Origin: Gammaproteobacteria bacterium | GTDB taxonomy: Bacteria > Pseudomonadota > Gammaproteobacteria > S144-34 | Assembly (NCBI GenBank): GCA_015487895.1 | Contig: WFOW01000101.1 | Coordinates: 1-13,077 of the forward strand | DNA length: 13,077 bases | Direction: 5' to 3' | Shown here: positions 1 to 5,874 of the stretch, piece by piece | How the letters are laid out: each line of letters opens with the position of its first letter | Numbering within the stretch: the first letter of the stretch is position 1 | Notes under the pieces: generated by a model | Databases searched by the model: none | The model's input: the letters and a program-made list of their open reading frames with translations, nothing else | Told to the model about the DNA's origin: nothing | Made by a program: the position numbers and the translations under genes

Positions 1-62
1 TCGAAGGCGCGGTAGAAGGCCTGCTCGGCTTCCTCGGGCGTGGCGTGCATGGGACGCAGCAT
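1..62 (-). CDS. SnoaL/DUF4440-like protein, N-terminus only (cut by window edge)
   Basis: Only the first 16 to 20 codons are in the window. Read from the in-frame ATG at 50 they give MHATPEEAEQAFYRAF; a second in-frame ATG lies four codons upstream, at 62. The 'TPEEAEQAFYRAF' opening is typical of NTF2-fold SnoaL/DUF4440 proteins, small alpha/beta-cone proteins that bind or isomerise small ligands and often have no assigned role. The gene points away from the ketohexokinase-like gene, with a short divergent gap. I see no AT-rich promoter in that gap. The family call rests on a short segment and the rest of the gene must be seen to confirm it; the reading frame itself is more certain than the family. 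Confidence 0.5.
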   Translation of the reverse strand, partial: MLRPMHATPEEAEQAFYRAF

Positions 63-118
63 AGCGCGGCGGCGGCGCGGCGCGGCAGGCCGGCACCGCC
101 GGCGGCGGGGCGGGGGCG

Positions 119-1006
119 ATGAGCGGCGCGCGCGTCCTCGTCGTCGGCAACGCCGTCCTCGACGTGGTGCTGCGCGTGCCGCACCATCCGGCCGAGGACG
201 AGGAGCTGCGCGCGCTGGGGCGCCGCCTCGCGCCCGGCGGCAACGCCGCCAACACCGCCGCCGTGCTCGCCGCCCTCGGCCACCGCGTGGCGCTGCTCGC
301 GGTGCTCGCCGCCGACGCCGAGGGCCGCACGCTGGAGGCGATGCTCGCCCGCCGCGGCGTCTCCCTCGCCCACGCGGTGCGCCGCGAAGGGGCCACGCCC
401 GTCTCCTACGTGCTGCTGAGCGCCGCGACCGGCGCGCGCACCATCGTCCACCACCGCGCCCTGCCGGAGCTCGAGGCGGCCGACCTCGACGCCGTGCCGC
501 TGGAGGGCCTCGCCTGGGCGCACTTCGAGGGCCGCAACGTGGAGGCGCTGGGGGCCATGATGGCGCGCGTGCGGGCGCGTGCGCCGCGCGCAGGGGTCTC
601 GCTGGAGCTCGAGAAGCCGCGCCCGGGCCTCGAGGCGCTGGCCGGCCGCGCCGACCTGGTGGTCGCTGCGCGCGCCTACGCCGCCGCGCGCGGCTGGGCC
701 ACGCCGGAGGCGGCGCTCGCCGCGCTGCGCGCGCTCGCCCCACGGGCGCTGCTGGTGTGCGCCTGGGGCGAGGAGGGGGCGGCCTGGTCGGCGCCGGACG
801 GCGCCTCGGGGCGCGTGCCGGCCTTCCGCGCTGGGCCCGTGGCCGATACCCTCGGGGCCGGCGACGTGCTCAACGCCGGGCTCGTCCACGGCCTCGCCGC
901 CGGCCTGCCGCCGGCCGAGGCGGTCGCCGGCGCCGTGCGGCTCGCCGGCCGCAAGTGCGCGCGCGAGGGGCTCGACGGGCTCGGCCCGGAGGACTGGGAG
1001 CCATGA
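119..1006 (+). CDS. Ketohexokinase-like PfkB-family sugar kinase
   Basis: Predicted cytosolic ATP-dependent kinase of the ribokinase/PfkB family, 295 residues, about the length of animal ketohexokinase (298). Visible motifs are D15 in the first strand, the substrate loop GGNAAN at 40-45, and the C-terminal PfkB signature DTLGAGDVLNAG at 243-254 with catalytic base D249. Stretches through the middle and end (FEGRN, ELEKPR, LLVCAWGEEGA, AGRKC) match what I recall of mammalian ketohexokinase, including substrate-contact residues D15, N42 and N45. Fructose or another ketose to the 1-phosphate is therefore the best guess; the true substrate is an inference. The stop overlaps the next start as ATGA, so it is co-translated with the Rieske gene, and a BASS transporter follows. 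The start at 119 follows a G-rich stretch rather than a strong ribosome site. Another PfkB substrate remains possible. Confidence 0.88.
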   Translation: MSGARVLVVGNAVLDVVLRVPHHPAEDEELRALGRRLAPGGNAANTAAVLAALGHRVALLAVLAADAEGRTLEAMLARRGVSLAHAVRREGATPVSYVLLSAATGARTIVHHRALPELEAADLDAVPLEGLAWAHFEGRNVEALGAMMARVRARAPRAGVSLELEKPRPGLEALAGRADLVVAARAYAAARGWATPEAALAALRALAPRALLVCAWGEEGAAWSAPDGASGRVPAFRAGPVADTLGAGDVLNAGLVHGLAAGLPPAEAVAGAVRLAGRKCAREGLDGLGPEDWEP

Positions 1007-1344
1007 CGGAGCGAGGCGTGCTCTGCCGCCTCGAGGACATTCCGGACGGGGGCGCCCGCGGGCTGGAGCTTCCGGACGGCACGCCCGCGCTCGCGGTGCG
1101 CCGCGGCGGGCGCGTGCACGTCTACGTCAACCGCTGCCCGCACACCGGCCTCAACCTCGAGTGGCGCCCGGACGACTTCCTCACCCCCGAGGGCGACCTC
1201 ATCCGCTGCGCCACGCACGATGCGCGCTTCCGCATCGAGGACGGGCTGTGCGTGGCCGGCCCCTGCGCGGGCGACGCGCTGGAGCCCGTGCCCGTCGAGG
1301 TGCGCGGCGGGGAGGTGCGCCTCGTCCGGGGCGGCGCCGGGTGA
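1003..1344 (+). CDS. Small Rieske-type [2Fe-2S] protein
   Basis: Stand-alone 113-residue Rieske domain. The cluster ligands are plain: C45-P-H47 and, after a 21-residue interval, C69-x2-H72, followed by aromatic F76. This is the C-x-H...C-x2-H pattern of Rieske ferredoxins such as those serving ring-hydroxylating dioxygenases or the NirD-type subunits. There is no signal peptide or membrane anchor, so it should be a soluble cytoplasmic electron carrier. The interval between the two ligand pairs is slightly long. The ATG overlaps the kinase stop (ATGA), and its own TGA overlaps the GTG of the transporter (GTGA), so the three genes form one translationally coupled unit. No oxygenase or reductase partner is visible nearby; what it donates electrons to is unknown. 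Confidence 0.9.
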   Translation: MTERGVLCRLEDIPDGGARGLELPDGTPALAVRRGGRVHVYVNRCPHTGLNLEWRPDDFLTPEGDLIRCATHDARFRIEDGLCVAGPCAGDALEPVPVEVRGGEVRLVRGGAG

Positions 1345-2249
1345 TCGCCACCGCCACCATGCTCTTTCCCGTCTGGGCGCTGGCCGCCTGCGCCGCCGCC
1401 TGGCTGTGGCCCGCGCCCTTCGCCGCCCTCAAGCCGGCCATCGTGCCCCTGCTCGGCGTGGTCATGTTCGGCATGGGCGCGACGCTGACGGCGGCGAGCT
1501 TCGCCGAGGCCCTGCGCCGGCCCGGCACGGTGGCGCTCGGCGTGGCGCTCCAGTACCTGGTGATGCCGGCGGCGGGGTGGGTGGCCGCCACGCTCGCGGG
1601 CCTGCCGCCGGCGCTCGCCGCGGGCCTGATCCTCGTCGGGAGTTGCCCCGGCGGCACCGCCTCGAACGTGATCTGCTACCTCGCGCGCGGCGACGTGGCG
1701 CTGTCCATCACCCTCACCGCCGTCTCCACGCTGCTCGCGGCGTGGGCGACGCCGCTCCTCACCTGGCTCTGGGCGGGCGCGCGCGTGGAGGTGCCGGTGG
1801 CGGCGATGATGCGCGATGCCGCCGCCATCGTGCTGGTGCCGGTCGCGCTCGGCGTGCTCGCCAACACCCTGTGGCACCGGCGGCTCGCGCGCGTGCGCCG
1901 CGCCATGCCGCTGGTCTCGGTGGCGGCCATCGCCCTCATCATCGCCATCATCGTCGCCCTCACGCGCGAGCGGCTCGCGGCCGTGGGCCCGGCGCTGGGC
2001 GCGGCCGTGGCGCTGCACAACGCCCTCGGCCTCGCGCTCGGCTACGCGGCCGCGCGCATCCTCGGCCTGGATCGGCGGCTCGCGCGCACGCTCGCCATCG
2101 AGGTCGGGATGCAGAACTCCGGGCTCGGCGTGGCGCTCGCCGCGAAGCACTTCGGCGCGCTCGCGGCGCTGCCGGGGGCGCTGTTCTCGGTCTGGCACAA
2201 CCTCACGGGTTCGGCCCTCGCCGCCTGGTGGTCCCGCCGCACCGCCTAA
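1341..2249 (+). CDS. BASS-family (SBF-like) Na+/organic anion symporter
   Basis: Inner-membrane transporter of the bile acid:sodium symporter family, 302 residues from GTG 1341 or 296 from ATG 1359. I prefer GTG 1341 because it overlaps the Rieske stop as GTGA, but the ATG would also fit. Hydrophobic segments run through the whole length, consistent with 9-10 helices. Family hallmarks are the crossing-loop motif CPGGTASNV at about 102-110 followed by LARGDVALS, and the second conserved site MQNSGLG at about 257-263; in structurally known members these regions form the sodium and substrate sites. Members carry bile acids, pyruvate, pantothenate precursors and other organic anions. Sitting behind a sugar-kinase-like gene and a Rieske gene, it probably imports the operon's substrate or exports its product, but the ligand cannot be read from sequence. 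A hairpin follows six bases after the stop. Confidence 0.92.
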   Translation: MIATATMLFPVWALAACAAAWLWPAPFAALKPAIVPLLGVVMFGMGATLTAASFAEALRRPGTVALGVALQYLVMPAAGWVAATLAGLPPALAAGLILVGSCPGGTASNVICYLARGDVALSITLTAVSTLLAAWATPLLTWLWAGARVEVPVAAMMRDAAAIVLVPVALGVLANTLWHRRLARVRRAMPLVSVAAIALIIAIIVALTRERLAAVGPALGAAVALHNALGLALGYAAARILGLDRRLARTLAIEVGMQNSGLGVALAAKHFGALAALPGALFSVWHNLTGSALAAWWSRRTA

Positions 2250-2254
2250 CGCCA

Positions 2255-2293
2255 GCGGGCCTTGCGCCCGGGCGGGCGCGCCGCAGGGCCCGC
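2255..2293 (+). terminator. Hairpin after the kinase-Rieske-transporter operon
   Basis: GCGGGCCTTGCG at 2255-2266 pairs with CGCAGGGCCCGC at 2282-2293 (12 pairs, one G-T), around a GC-rich loop. It starts six bases after the transporter stop. There is no clean T-run behind it, only CTTCTCGG, so this is a likely 3'-end stabiliser or weak terminator rather than a textbook one. Confidence 0.5.
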
Positions 2294-2437
2294 CTTCTCG
2301 GCCACCCGTTCGAGCGGTGCGGTCCCGAAGGGCGCCGCCCCAGCGCCCACAGCGACGCCGTGCTCAAGGCCGTCACGCGCCGGTGGGAGACCCTCCGCCC
2401 TCGCCAGGACCCTCGTTGATGCCTCAGGCGGGCCAAA

Positions 2438-2486
2438 GCGGCTTCCAGCCGCGATTCCTCAGCCATTGGTCGGGGCTGGAAGCCCC
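2438..2486. repeat. Inverted pair of REP-like palindromes (REPIN/BIME-like)
   Basis: Unit A is GCGGCT-TCC-AGCCGC at 2438-2452 followed by GATTCCTC. Unit B is GGGGCT-GGA-AGCCCC at 2472-2486 followed by TCCCACA. Read on the minus strand, B is TGTGGGAGGGGCTTCCAGCC, so both share the core GGCTTCCAGCC in opposite orientation. The GTGGGAG...GGCTT...CCGA layout resembles REP elements of Pseudomonas and Xanthomonas, which are spread by RAYT transposases. No RAYT gene is in the window. Confidence 0.6.
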
Positions 2487-2531
2487 TCCCACACAGGCGG
2501 GTTACGGCTTGCAGGCTACGGTGTTCAGTCA

Positions 2532-2559
2532 CCCGTCCCCCGTAACCCGTCACCCGTTC
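2532..2559. repeat. Four tandem heptads CCCGTNN
   Basis: CCCGT recurs at 2532, 2539, 2546 and 2553, an exact 7-base period; the two variable bases are CC, AA, CA and TC. The array is short and lies between the REP-like pair and the fic promoter. Similar heptameric repeats occur between genes in several gammaproteobacteria and cyanobacteria; the function is unknown. Confidence 0.7.
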
Positions 2560-2638
2560 ACCATGCAAGCGGCCTCGGTTTCGGACGGCGACCCGTGTGA
2601 ACATGCGGCGAATTAATTAAAATAAACTGGGCAAAATT

Positions 2639-2666
2639 TTAACTCGTATTGGGCGAGTTTAGATTT
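2639..2666 (+). promoter_or_regulatory. Candidate fic promoter with internal operator
   Basis: Perfect inverted repeat AACTCG (2641-2646), 7-base spacer, CGAGTT (2654-2659). It lies in the spacer between a weak -35 TTAACT (2639-2644) and a weak -10 TAGATT (2661-2666), 16 bases apart. The predicted transcript start would fall on or just after the fic ATG at 2671, and there is no Shine-Dalgarno sequence, so a leaderless message is possible. Because the Fic protein has a C-terminal winged helix, autorepression at this site is plausible. The operator is seen; promoter boxes and mechanism are inferred. Confidence 0.42.
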
Positions 2667-2670
2667 CGAT

Positions 2671-3825
2671 ATGGAAGCCAGCCGCTTCACCGAGCGATCC
2701 CTGGGCCGTCTCGTCGAGATCGGCGCCTCGGTGTCCCGCTGGGCCTTTGTGCCAGAGCCCTTGCCGGAGGTTTGGGATGTTCCCGGCCGCTTGTGGCCCC
2801 TCGTCGCCGAGGCACGTCAGGCGGTGGGCAGGCTGGACGGGGCCGGGCGGCACATGCCGGCCCATGAGCTGCTTCTCCGTCCCCTCCAGCGCCGCGAGGC
2901 CCTGCGCTCGTCGAGCATGGAGGGCACGCACGCGACGCCCCTGGAGCTCCTGCTGTTCGAGCTGGAGCCGCGGGAGCCGCGCGCCGAGACCGACCAGGTC
3001 AACGCCTGGCGGGAGGTCTTCAACTACGGTCACGCCCTGGCCGCGGGCCGCGAGCACCTCGACGCGGGCTACCCTCTGTCGCTGCACCTGATCCGGTCCC
3101 TGCACAGGGAGCTGCTCGCCGGTGTCCGGGGCTCGGACCGTCATCCGGGCGAGTTCCGCACCTGCCAGGTCCACGTGGGGTCCGACGCCCGCTACGTGCC
3201 GCCGCCGCCCCACATGCTCCCGGAATGCCTGGAGGCGCTGGAGCGGGCCCTCCGGGATCTGCCGCGCACCGATCCCCTCGTCCGCGCATTCATGATCCAC
3301 TACCAGGTCGAGGCCATCCATCCGTTCGCGGACGGCAACGGCCGCGTCGGCCGCCTTCTGCTGTCGTTGCAGATCTATCGTGACTTGGGTCTCCACGCGC
3401 CCTGGCTCTACCTGAGCCCGTACTTCGAGCGCTACAAGGACGAGTATGTGGACCGTCTGTTCCGCGTGAGCACACACGGCGACTGGGAAGGATGGCTGGA
3501 GTTCTGCCTGCGCGGCGTCGTCTCCGAGGCGAATGCCTCTATGGACCGGATAGACCGGCTCCTTGCGCTCAGAGAGCGCTATCGGGACGTGGCCCACGCC
3601 GCGAGGCGCGGCCGGCTGCACGCGGTCATAGACCGGCTCTTCGAGTTCCCTGTGATCACCATCCCCCAGCTTGCACGCAGGCTCCGGGTGAGCTACCCCA
3701 CGGCCAAGGCGGACGTCGGCGCGCTCGCGGACCTAGGCATTCTCCAGGAAGGCCCCACGCGCACGCGCCCCAAGGTCTTCCTCGCCAAGGAGATCATGCG
3801 CATCTCCTATGACGCCGACATGTGA
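2671..3825 (+). CDS. fic: Class II Fic protein with C-terminal winged helix
   Basis: 384-residue Fic-family enzyme, expected to transfer AMP (rarely another nucleotide part) onto hydroxyl side chains of target proteins. The catalytic loop is complete: HPFADGNGRVGR at 217-228, with H217 as base and N223/R225/R228 for phosphate and metal binding. An N-terminal inhibitory motif S-x3-E-G is visible at S80-E84-G85, which places it in class II, where the glutamate blocks ATP binding in cis. An N-terminal helical region precedes the Fic core, and a winged helix-turn-helix lies at about 325-375 (VSYPTAKADVGALADLGIL). The gene stands alone, with no antitoxin-sized partner. It is less GC-rich, with more A/T-ending codons than its neighbours, and sits behind repeats and AT-rich DNA, all consistent with horizontal gain. 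The start is the first ATG after the AT-rich stretch; no ribosome site is seen. Targets are unknown. Confidence 0.93.
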   Translation: MEASRFTERSLGRLVEIGASVSRWAFVPEPLPEVWDVPGRLWPLVAEARQAVGRLDGAGRHMPAHELLLRPLQRREALRSSSMEGTHATPLELLLFELEPREPRAETDQVNAWREVFNYGHALAAGREHLDAGYPLSLHLIRSLHRELLAGVRGSDRHPGEFRTCQVHVGSDARYVPPPPHMLPECLEALERALRDLPRTDPLVRAFMIHYQVEAIHPFADGNGRVGRLLLSLQIYRDLGLHAPWLYLSPYFERYKDEYVDRLFRVSTHGDWEGWLEFCLRGVVSEANASMDRIDRLLALRERYRDVAHAARRGRLHAVIDRLFEFPVITIPQLARRLRVSYPTAKADVGALADLGILQEGPTRTRPKVFLAKEIMRISYDADM

Positions 3826-3889
3826 TCGCCGCAGTCTGCGCCCCGTCCGTGGGGGAACGGCAACGGCTCGGTGCGTTCGGCGACGGCCG

Positions 3890-4492
3890 TCAGGTCGTGG
3901 CAGAGGCGGCGAGGACGCGCTCGCGCAGGAGCTCCGCCTCCACGGCCTCGCGCACCAGCGCGCGGGTGCCGGCGCCGGCGCCGGCGGGGCAGCGCTCGGC
4001 GGTGCGCCGCTCGAGCTCCGCGCGCGCGCCGAGGAGCAGGTCGGTGCGGCAGCCCATGAGCGGGTCCCACAGCGCCACCGCCCGCGGGCGCGCGCGCCGC
4101 ACGCGCTCGTAGGCCTCCACCGGGTCGAGGCCCTCGACGAAGCTGAGATAGGCTGCGGCCACCAGCGGCGAGCGCCCCACGCCCTGCGTGCAGTGCACGT
4201 AGACCCGGCGATGGGCCGACAGCAGCCCGTGCAGGGTGCGCACCGCCTCGGGGAGCCTGCGGCGCATGTCGGCCTCGTCGAAGTCGCGCATCGGCACGCG
4301 CCGCGCCTCCACGCCTGCGGCGGCCAGCGCCGCGGCGAGCCCCTCCCAGTCGAGGCCGAGGGCGGCGAGGCACTCGTCGTGCTGCAGGCTGAGCAGGCCG
4401 TCGACGCCCGCGAGCTCGAGCGCGGCGAGATCGTCCGAGGAGACGGGGCACTCGCCGACCAGCAGCCGCCCGTCGATGCGTGACCAGTCCAT
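3890..4492 (-). CDS. Dual-specificity phosphatase, plant glucan-phosphatase-like
   Basis: 200-residue cysteine phosphatase. The P-loop HCTQGVGRSP is at 100-109 with nucleophile C101 and R107; the general acid is D70 or D72 in RDFDEADM. The opening (LLVGECPVSSDDL...LLSLQHDE), the phrase GLDWEGL, the DFD loop and VYVHCTQGVGRSP correspond by recall to plant SEX4/LSF-type starch phosphatases more than to classical DUSPs. No carbohydrate-binding module follows; the C-terminal 40 or so residues are an Ala/Arg/Glu-rich helix. It should be cytosolic. Substrate could be a phosphoglucan, phosphoprotein, phospholipid or small phosphate ester. It lies downstream of endonuclease V, separated by a palindrome cluster, and converges on fic. 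The best start is ATG 4492; only GAGG almost touching the ATG is seen as a ribosome site. Confidence 0.85.
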   Translation of the reverse strand: MDWSRIDGRLLVGECPVSSDDLAALELAGVDGLLSLQHDECLAALGLDWEGLAAALAAAGVEARRVPMRDFDEADMRRRLPEAVRTLHGLLSAHRRVYVHCTQGVGRSPLVAAAYLSFVEGLDPVEAYERVRRARPRAVALWDPLMGCRTDLLLGARAELERRTAERCPAGAGAGTRALVREAVEAELLRERVLAASATT

Positions 4493-4507
4493 GCCTCACA
4501 AAGCTCT

Positions 4508-4532
4508 GATCAATCCGCTACGCGGATTGATC
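4508..4532. repeat. Perfect palindrome H1 upstream of the phosphatase gene
   Basis: GATCAATCCGC (4508-4518), TAC, GCGGATTGATC (4522-4532): an 11-bp perfect stem, 15 bases upstream of the phosphatase ATG. On the minus-strand message it would form a stable 5' hairpin; as DNA it could be an operator. Confidence 0.7.
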
Positions 4533-4574
4533 CGCTAGGGTGCTTCGCGGCCATTTTGATTTTTCCCGTATCGT

Positions 4575-4623
4575 CATGCACTTCCATGTGCATGGACCTT
4601 GCCGCGGCCGTCCCTGGCCGCGG
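4575..4623. repeat. Palindromes H2 and H3
   Basis: H2: CATGCAC (4575-4581), TTCCAT, GTGCATG (4588-4594). H3: CCGCGGCC (4602-4609), GTCCCT, GGCCGCGG (4616-4623). Both have perfect arms and six-base loops, and H3 directly abuts the larger palindrome at 4624. Confidence 0.65.
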
Positions 4624-4658
4624 GGAAGCCCTGAAAAATCAGATTTTTCAGGGCTTCC
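4624..4658 (-). terminator. 17-bp perfect palindrome H4 behind endonuclease V
   Basis: GGAAGCCCTGAAAAATC (4624-4640), A, GATTTTTCAGGGCTTCC (4642-4658). The 17-bp arms are separated by one base. The outer half is GC-rich and the inner half is A5/T5. It begins one base after the endonuclease V stop (4660-4662) on the minus strand, so it probably ends or protects that message. No separate U-run follows the stem, so termination is not certain; it may instead be a repeat element. Confidence 0.5.
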
Positions 4659-4659
4659 T

Positions 4660-5409
4660 TCAAAGTCTGCGCCGGGGCGCCGCGCCGCGTCCGTGCGCCG
4701 CTTCGCGCCCGCGCCGTGCGCGCGTCGCACCCGCGTCCGCCGGCGCCGAGGCGAGACGGTGCGCGGCGCGCGCGGGCTCCGGCAGGCGGAAGCGGCCCGT
4801 GCAGGCGAGCGTGAGCGCGACCGCGGTGGGCAGGCTCACGCGGTGGCCGGTGGAGACGTAGACGGGGCGCACGCCGGCGCGCGTGCGCACGACCGCGCCG
4901 ATGCGCTCGCTGCCGTCGACGAGCGGCGTCCAGCTCCCGCGCGCCTCCGGCACGGGGCCGTGCGCGCCGACGAGGCGCGACTTGGCCACGCCGATGCTCG
5001 GGATGCCCGTCACAACGCCGAGGTGGCAGGCGAGGCCGAAGCGGCGCGGGTGGGCATAGCCCTGCCCGTCACACAGCAGCAGGTCGGGGGCGGCGGCGAG
5101 GCGCTCGAGCGCGGCGAGCGCCGCCGGCACCTCGCGGAAGGAGAGCAGCCCCGGCACGTAGGGGAAGCGCGTGGGCTCGCGCACGACGGCCTCCTCCAGC
5201 GGCTCGAGCGCCGGGAAGGAGAGCACCGCCACCGCCGCGCGCGTCACGCGCCCGCCCTCCTCGAAGCCGATGTCGATGCCGGCCACGCGCCGCAGCGGCC
5301 CCAGGCGGTCGGCGGTCTCGACGCGCCGCGCGAGCCGTGCCTGGATGGCCCGCGCCTCGGCAGGCGTCACGTCCCAGCGATGGGGCGCGTGGTAGCGGGC
5401 GCTCACCAC
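4660..5409 (-). CDS. nfi: Endonuclease V (deoxyinosine 3'-endonuclease)
   Basis: Mg2+-dependent repair nuclease that nicks one base 3' of deoxyinosine and other deaminated bases; 249 residues from GTG 5409 (248 from GTG 5406). Metal ligands are all in place: D46 in VAGIDIGF, E93 in [11 protein letters not shown] and D114 in [12 protein letters not shown], with spacings of 47 and 21 that fit Thermotoga EndoV. The wedge motif PYVPG at 83-87 and the lesion-recognition region [10 protein letters not shown] are also visible. The C-terminal 30 residues are a basic Arg/Ala tail beyond the usual [16 protein letters not shown] end. The start is uncertain: there is no ATG, no strong ribosome site, and a strong terminator of the same direction ends only 17 bases upstream, so the gene needs a promoter in that small space, read-through, or coupling to the upstream non-coding transcript. 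Confidence 0.94.
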   Translation of the reverse strand: MVSARYHAPHRWDVTPAEARAIQARLARRVETADRLGPLRRVAGIDIGFEEGGRVTRAAVAVLSFPALEPLEEAVVREPTRFPYVPGLLSFREVPAALAALERLAAAPDLLLCDGQGYAHPRRFGLACHLGVVTGIPSIGVAKSRLVGAHGPVPEARGSWTPLVDGSERIGAVVRTRAGVRPVYVSTGHRVSLPTAVALTLACTGRFRLPEPARAAHRLASAPADAGATRARRGREAAHGRGAAPRRRL

Positions 5410-5426
5410 ACACGCCGTGCGAAGGC

Positions 5427-5458
5427 AAAAGAAAAGGGCGGGCGCATCGCGCCCGCCC
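5427..5458 (-). terminator. Intrinsic terminator on the minus strand
   Basis: On the minus strand GGGCGGGCGC, loop GAT, GCGCCCGCCC (stem arms 5449-5458 and 5436-5445) is followed by TTTTCTTTT. This is the clearest Rho-independent terminator in the window. It points toward endonuclease V, and no minus-strand protein gene lies between it and the start of plus-strand marC, so it must end a non-coding or very short coding transcript, or act as an attenuator for nfi. Confidence 0.85.
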
Positions 5459-5728
5459 CGGGCTTCTGGGCGAGGTTCACGGGCCTGCCGCCTTCGCCGC
5501 GGCGCTGCGCCCCAGGGGGTGTTGCCTCGGGATGATGGCTCCGGATGAGGTGCCGCACCGCCTCGATCCGGCGCTGGGGCGCCCGCCGGACCGGCTGCCG
5601 GGCCGTGCGATCCGGCCGGCCGGGCGGGCGGCGGCAGCGCCCGGGTTCCCGCGCCCAGGCCCCGAAAGAGGGCCGGTTGCCGATGCCCGCACCTCCGGGA
5701 CGGGGAGGCTCGCGGGCCCGGTCCCCAA
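5427..5728 (-). ncRNA. Possible small RNA or nfi leader ending at the strong terminator
   Basis: The argument is positional: a textbook terminator needs a transcript, and no plausible minus-strand gene lies upstream of it. A TATACT box at 5733-5728 (minus) could be its -10, giving an RNA of about 290 bases; no good -35 is visible. The stretch is very GC-rich with many local inverted repeats. A 92-codon open frame (5755-5477) exists, but its third-position pattern and low-complexity composition do not look coding. It does not match 6S, RNase P, tmRNA, SRP or a riboswitch that I can recognise. A leader controlling nfi is the main alternative. Confidence 0.27.
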
Positions 5729-5874
5729 GTATAGCGCCACCACCGGCCCGCGCATGTGGAAAAAATGTGTTTTGCGAACAACGCGTTGTTGTGCAGTGTC
5801 CGCAGGGGGCGCCGGCTGGTCCGCAAGCCGTTGATCCGCCGTGCGCGGCCCGGGGCCGTGCTACCCTCTCGCCC

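Larger units (their letters stand above)
2250..2670. other. Gene-free accessory stretch between the BASS operon and fic
   Basis: No convincing coding frame is present. In order it holds the operon-end hairpin (2255-2293), about 140 bases without recognisable structure, an inverted pair of REP-like palindromes (2438-2486), four heptad repeats (2532-2559) and an AT-rich promoter/operator region (2611-2666). The last 60 bases are strikingly AT-rich against the rest of the window. The mix of repeats and base change suggests a boundary where accessory DNA was acquired. Confidence 0.7.
5410..5874. other. 465-base gap between nfi and marC
   Basis: Contains no protein gene I would defend. It holds the minus-strand terminator, the possible small RNA, and an AT-richer segment at 5755-5795 that includes TGTGGAAAA (one mismatch from the inverted DnaA box TGTGGATAA) and the 14-bp palindrome AACAACGCGTTGTT (5777-5790). 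These lie about 85 bases before marC and may carry its control sites. Confidence 0.6.

Noticed and set aside
2671..3825. Fic as the toxin of a toxin-antitoxin pair
   Set aside because: The protein carries its own S-x3-E-G inhibitory motif and no small antitoxin frame lies beside it, so it is a self-inhibited class II Fic.
3841..3854. CCCC-GTCCGT-GGGG hairpin between fic and the phosphatase gene
   Set aside because: A four-base stem without a T-run is too weak to call a terminator in DNA of this composition.
5477..5755. 92-codon minus-strand frame ahead of nfi
   Set aside because: Low-complexity Gly/Pro/Arg/Ala content, no ribosome site, and third positions not biased as in the neighbouring genes. 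A non-coding RNA explains the terminator better.
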